From: Paludibacter sp.
GTDB lineage: Bacteria > Bacteroidota > Bacteroidia > Bacteroidales > Paludibacteraceae
Direction: 5' to 3'
Length of the DNA stretch: 64,000 nucleotides
Assembly (NCBI GenBank): GCA_028710895.1
Contig: JAQTTH010000006.1
Span: 1-64,000 of the forward strand
Shown here one piece after another: positions 60,768-64,000 of the stretch. Under the pieces are notes generated by a model. The model saw only the letters and a list, made by a program, of their open reading frames with translations, did not search any database and was not told where the DNA came from. Numbering within the stretch: position 1 is the first letter of the stretch; the number at the start of each line of letters is the position of its first letter. Position numbers and translations under genes: made by a program.

Positions 60768-61613
60768 TTAATATCTGATATTATCAATTAACCTTACTTC
60801 TCCGCAAAAAACTGCAACACACCCAACTGCAGGTTCTGTCCAATCATCAATAGATTGTAAAGTTGTTGAATCTACAATTTCGTAGTACTCGACTTCTAAC
60901 TCAGGCACTTCGTTTATTTTGTCAACAACCCATTGTGTGAGGTCAGCCGGAGACATTTGCGCTGCAAAGTTACGACTTTCGAACAAAACTTTGGAGATTT
61001 CAACTGCTTTTTTGCGTTGATCAATTGTCAGTCGCTCGTTTCTACTACTCATTGCCAATCCACTATCTTCGCGAACTATCGGACAATCAATGATTTCGAC
61101 ACTCAAACCGAACAATTTTACCATATGATGTATAATGGCCAACTGTTGAAAATCTTTTTCACCAAAGTAAGCTCTATCGGGTTGTACCAACTTAAATAGT
61201 TTACTCACAATTTGTACAACTCCATTGAAATGTCCTGGTCGAAATTTGCCTTCCATAACTTTGTCAAGACCGCCAAAATCAAAAGAAAAACGATTGTCAA
61301 GTTCTTCTGCATTATAAATCTCAGCTGCTTCGGGTGCAAAAATCAAATCACATCCAACTTGTTGAAGTAAATCAGCATCTTTTTTAAGATTTCTTGGATA
61401 TTTGTCTAAATCGGTTTTATTGTTAAACTGGGTTGGATTCACAAATACGCTTACAATTGTAATGTCGTTTTGGGCTACACTTTGTGAAACCAATGCAATG
61501 TGTCCGGCATGAAGCGCACCCATAGTAGGAACAAACCCAATCTTTTTACCTGAAATCTTAAGTGAATCAATTTCAGACAAAAGATCCTTTTTGAGTTGAA
61601 TAATTTTCATCAT
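60768..61613 (-). CDS. panC: Pantothenate synthetase
   Basis: 281 residues. ATP-dependent condensation of pantoate and beta-alanine. FVPTMGALHAGHIALV (about 28-43, HxGH motif), VFVNPTQFNNKTDLDKYPR (about 56-74), the GVVQIVSKLFKLVQPDRAYFGEKDFQQL segment (about 130-157) and the late VREDSGLAMSSRNERL are intact. Promoter -7 box TACTTTTG at 61679-61672 on the minus strand, 59 bp upstream. First gene of the panC-panD pair; divergent from the glycogen-synthase-like gene, a conserved arrangement in Bacteroidales. Confidence 0.97.
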   Translation of the reverse strand: MMKIIQLKKDLLSEIDSLKISGKKIGFVPTMGALHAGHIALVSQSVAQNDITIVSVFVNPTQFNNKTDLDKYPRNLKKDADLLQQVGCDLIFAPEAAEIYNAEELDNRFSFDFGGLDKVMEGKFRPGHFNGVVQIVSKLFKLVQPDRAYFGEKDFQQLAIIHHMVKLFGLSVEIIDCPIVREDSGLAMSSRNERLTIDQRKKAVEISKVLFESRNFAAQMSPADLTQWVVDKINEVPELEVEYYEIVDSTTLQSIDDWTEPAVGCVAVFCGEVRLIDNIRY

Positions 61614-62051
61614 TTTTAATTATGACTAAAGTTCAAGTGAACTGGCGATTTATAGTTGTAAAAATCGCGTGCAAAAGTAGTAAAACTTATTTGTATAATC
61701 ATTCAAAACGCACACATATCTGAAACAACAGAAGTTCAAACATTGTTGTTTGTCTGGAATTAGTTTGTCTAAAACGAAGCTATAAAACCATCACAAACTT
61801 CAAGTATACAATTCTTGGTTAAACTTTTATAATATCCTTAAAGTCATTTGGAAAGCATTTATAGTCACAATTCCGATAAGCGGCTGACTTTGTGCAAACT
61901 ACACAAAAAACGAATCTTTATTCTTTTTGTATAAGTTATTTATTTAGTAAGTCGGCTTAACATTCGGCACTAAAGGTCTTGTTTATATCCAATTTTTTTT
62001 ATATATCTTTGCATACCGAAAGTTTCTCACAAGCATCGGCCAAAGAAAAGC
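61614..62051. other. Divergent promoter spacer
   Basis: 438 bp without a gene. The panC promoter (-7 at 61672-61679, minus) and a plus-strand -7 box TATCTTTG at 62004-62011 for the glycogen-synthase-like gene are seen, with a possible TTG at 61979-61981 (22-bp gap). No riboswitch or other structure recognised. Confidence 0.55.
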
Positions 62052-62864
62052 ATGAAAAAGATTACTAAAGTTTTGTATATTTCGCAAGAAATATTCCCTT
62101 ATTTACCAGAATCCGAATTGTCGAATATGGGGAGGTATTTACCTCAAGCAGTGCAAGACCGCGGACGCGAAACACGCACATTTATGCCTAAGTTTGGAGC
62201 CGTAAATGAAAGACGAAACCAGTTACACGAAGTGATTCGCTTATCGGGCATGAACCTGATCATTGACGATACTGACCACCCGCTTATTATAAAAGTAGCT
62301 TCTATTCAGGCTGCCAGAATGCAGGTTTATTTTATTGATAACGATGATTATTTTCACAGAAAAAACACAATTGCTGACGAAAATGATGAAGAATACGAAG
62401 ACAATGATGAACGTACAATTTTCTTTGTCAGAGGTGTAATGGAAACGGTGAAAAAATTGCGTTGGACGCCCGATGTGATTCACTGCCAGGGTTGGATGAC
62501 TGCATTAGCTCCATTATACATAAAGAAAGCTTATAGCGACGACCCTTTCTTCAAACATTCAAAAGTTGTTTATTCTGTCTTTAACGATGACTTCAAAAAA
62601 CCATTCCGCAATTTATTTGCTGAAAGACTTTTACTTGAAGGTATCGAGAAAAAACATGTGGTTCAGGTCAAAGACAAAGTAATTGATTTTGTGGCACTTT
62701 CGAAATTAGCAATTGATTACTCGGATGCAGTTATTCAGTCGAGCCCGGAAGTAAACAGCGATGTATTAGAGTACATTGATTCAAAAAAAATAAAATTCTT
62801 ACCGTATCAGTCTGAAGAAGATTATGCAGATGCATACGTAAATTTTTATGACAGCATTTTATAA
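62052..62864 (+). CDS. Glycogen/starch synthase-like protein (N-terminal domain only)
   Basis: 270 residues. Matches only the N-terminal GT5 domain: ITKVLYISQEIFPYLPESELSNMGRYLPQAVQDRGRETRTFMPKFGAVNERRNQLHEVIRLSG and DVIHCQGWMTALAPLYIKK (about 139-157). Full-length GT5 enzymes are about 480-550 residues with a second Rossmann domain carrying the ADP-glucose site; here it is missing without a frameshift, and the protein ends in an acidic stretch. This short form is usual next to panC in Bacteroidales. Catalytic activity is doubtful; a regulatory or accessory role is possible. Confidence 0.88.
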   Translation: MKKITKVLYISQEIFPYLPESELSNMGRYLPQAVQDRGRETRTFMPKFGAVNERRNQLHEVIRLSGMNLIIDDTDHPLIIKVASIQAARMQVYFIDNDDYFHRKNTIADENDEEYEDNDERTIFFVRGVMETVKKLRWTPDVIHCQGWMTALAPLYIKKAYSDDPFFKHSKVVYSVFNDDFKKPFRNLFAERLLLEGIEKKHVVQVKDKVIDFVALSKLAIDYSDAVIQSSPEVNSDVLEYIDSKKIKFLPYQSEEDYADAYVNFYDSIL

Positions 62865-63013
62865 TTTTCCAACGATATCTCTGTTAGTATAACATTCAAT
62901 ATTCAATTTATTTTCATTATTGTCTGAAACGAGCACTTTAGAAACGTTCGCAAAAACCGTTGAACAACATTGCAAGTTACAAGCAACCTTGATGTAGAAA
63001 TAAACATTTACTC

Positions 63014-64000
63014 ATGAAATATTATCCTATCATTTTAATTTTGTTTTTGTCGTTAATCACTTACTCTTGTACAGATAGTTTAGCTGATCTCGGTAAAGGA
63101 ATTCAACCATCTTCTGATGCAATCGAAATTGGAGCAGACACAGTGCATTTAACATCGTCTGACTTATTCATTGATTCAGTAGAAATGAGCGTGAATCCTG
63201 ATTCATTTCTATTAGGAACTTACATTAATGCTAAATACGGTTCAACCCGGGCTGATATTTTGGCTCAGCTAAAATCACCAGTTGAATTCACATTACCGAA
63301 AGGTTCTGTTGCAGATTCAGCTAAAGTTTTTATGAGTTATTATTCTTATTTCGGGGATGCCTACTCACCTATTGAGGTTAGTATACACCAAATGGATAAA
63401 GGCTGGTTTGATTATTCAACGGCATACCCTACAAATCTAAATCCTGCAGATTATACAGATGTGACTAATCCCGCTTTATTGATGGGAAAAAAAGTTTTCA
63501 CAGCACGTAATGCTTCAAAACCAACGACTACCATCACGGGGGTTTCAATACCACTGACTACTGATTTTGTAAAACGGTTTTTTCCGGATACAACTACCGC
63601 AAATTATTACTCAGACACTAATTTCCGGAAAAACTTTAAAGGAATGTATATCACTACAAACTTTGGAAGTGCCACCATGCTAAATATTAGTCAGATAGAC
63701 CTTTTATATTACTATCATTACTCTTATACCTACAAAAAAGCTGATGGTGTAGATACTACAAGAAGAGTGAATAATGTATTAACTTTTCCGGCAAATGATG
63801 AAGTACGTCAGATAAACAGATTTACTCATGCTGACAGAAAGGCTGTTGTACAATTGGATGAGAAGTATAATTTCATAGCATCTCCTGCAAATATGCAGGC
63901 AAACATAACAATACCTTTGAAAAGAATTCAACAAAAAATCGATCTCAAATCCAAATTCAATGGTAAGAAGCAAGTGATCAACAATGCCGTAATAGAAGTT
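63014..64000 (+). CDS. DUF4270 lipoprotein, truncated by window end
   Basis: At least 329 residues from the ATG at 63014; runs off the right edge. Signal peptide with lipobox ITYSC (Cys near 20), followed by a beta-rich chain: TDSLADLGKGIQPSSDAIEIGADTVHLTSSDLFIDSVEMSVNPDSFLLGTYINAKYGSTRADILAQL, the characteristic DUF4270 beginning. Members of this family are outer-membrane lipoproteins common in Bacteroidota; function unknown. Follows the glycogen-synthase-like gene after 149 bp, an arrangement frequent in the order. Confidence 0.88.
   Translation, partial: MKYYPIILILFLSLITYSCTDSLADLGKGIQPSSDAIEIGADTVHLTSSDLFIDSVEMSVNPDSFLLGTYINAKYGSTRADILAQLKSPVEFTLPKGSVADSAKVFMSYYSYFGDAYSPIEVSIHQMDKGWFDYSTAYPTNLNPADYTDVTNPALLMGKKVFTARNASKPTTTITGVSIPLTTDFVKRFFPDTTTANYYSDTNFRKNFKGMYITTNFGSATMLNISQIDLLYYYHYSYTYKKADGVDTTRRVNNVLTFPANDEVRQINRFTHADRKAVVQLDEKYNFIASPANMQANITIPLKRIQQKIDLKSKFNGKKQVINNAVIEV

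Overview
The window looks like a chromosomal segment from an AT-rich member of the Bacteroidales (Bacteroidota). Evidence: promoters match the Bacteroidota pattern (TTG about 19-21 bp before TAnnTTTG); there is a type IX secretion sorting domain, SprB/RHS-style YD-repeat proteins, a DUF4270 lipoprotein, a HU-CCDC81/SPOR protein, the long-tailed ribosomal protein S16, and a Nudix-type arabinose regulator. The NfnA/NfnB-like pair fits an anaerobe. No rRNA, tRNA, CRISPR array or complete insertion sequence was recognised.

Layout. 1-4.0 kb: accessory DNA with a membrane protein, an FN3-like protein gene (paralogue 1) behind a 17-unit 21-bp tandem array, and a membrane-anchored AraC regulator. 4.1-10.7 kb: minus-strand housekeeping run (rimM, ilvE, WbqC-like, lepB, dapB, CoA-binding protein, aroB). 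10.8-12.9 kb: thiol/metal-stress cassette under an ArsR-type repressor with two copies of one operator. 13.0-14.2 kb: two tandem Spy-like periplasmic proteins. 14.2-17.6 kb: phenylalanine/tyrosine operon (pheA, aminotransferase, DAHP synthase-chorismate mutase) preceded by a 17-residue leader peptide made mostly of Phe and Tyr and by mutually exclusive hairpins, i.e. a classical attenuator. 18.0-24.9 kb: L-arabinose catabolic locus (araR, araD, araA, araB, Na+ symporter) with a shared operator.

25.0-38.3 kb is the main accessory island. It contains a lipoprotein TPR/HTH regulator, a strikingly conserved control region, a degenerate 21-bp array of 17 units, FN3-like paralogue 2, a T9SS cargo, two large YD-repeat proteins, the second ending in a GIY-YIG-like toxin domain, an overlapping immunity gene, then an orphan toxin tail with its own small gene, REP-like palindromes, and a second, partial copy of regulator end + control region + a small 48-residue protein.

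38.3-44.2 kb: M15 peptidase, cupredoxin, TonB receptor with a NikR-like repressor that has lost the nickel ligands, and NfnA/NfnB-like genes. 44.2-64 kb: core genes (queA, truB, uppP, DUF3098, ftsX, YfhO, sufS, sufE, marC, GT2, rpsP, HU-CCDC81, rfbB, lptF-like, tgt, hisH, panD, panC, glycogen-synthase-like, DUF4270), with strong intrinsic terminators between convergent units.

The most novel signals are the FFxYFYFYFYF attenuator, the paired 17x21-bp arrays in front of paralogous genes, and the duplicated control element tied to the TPR/HTH regulator next to the RHS toxin locus.
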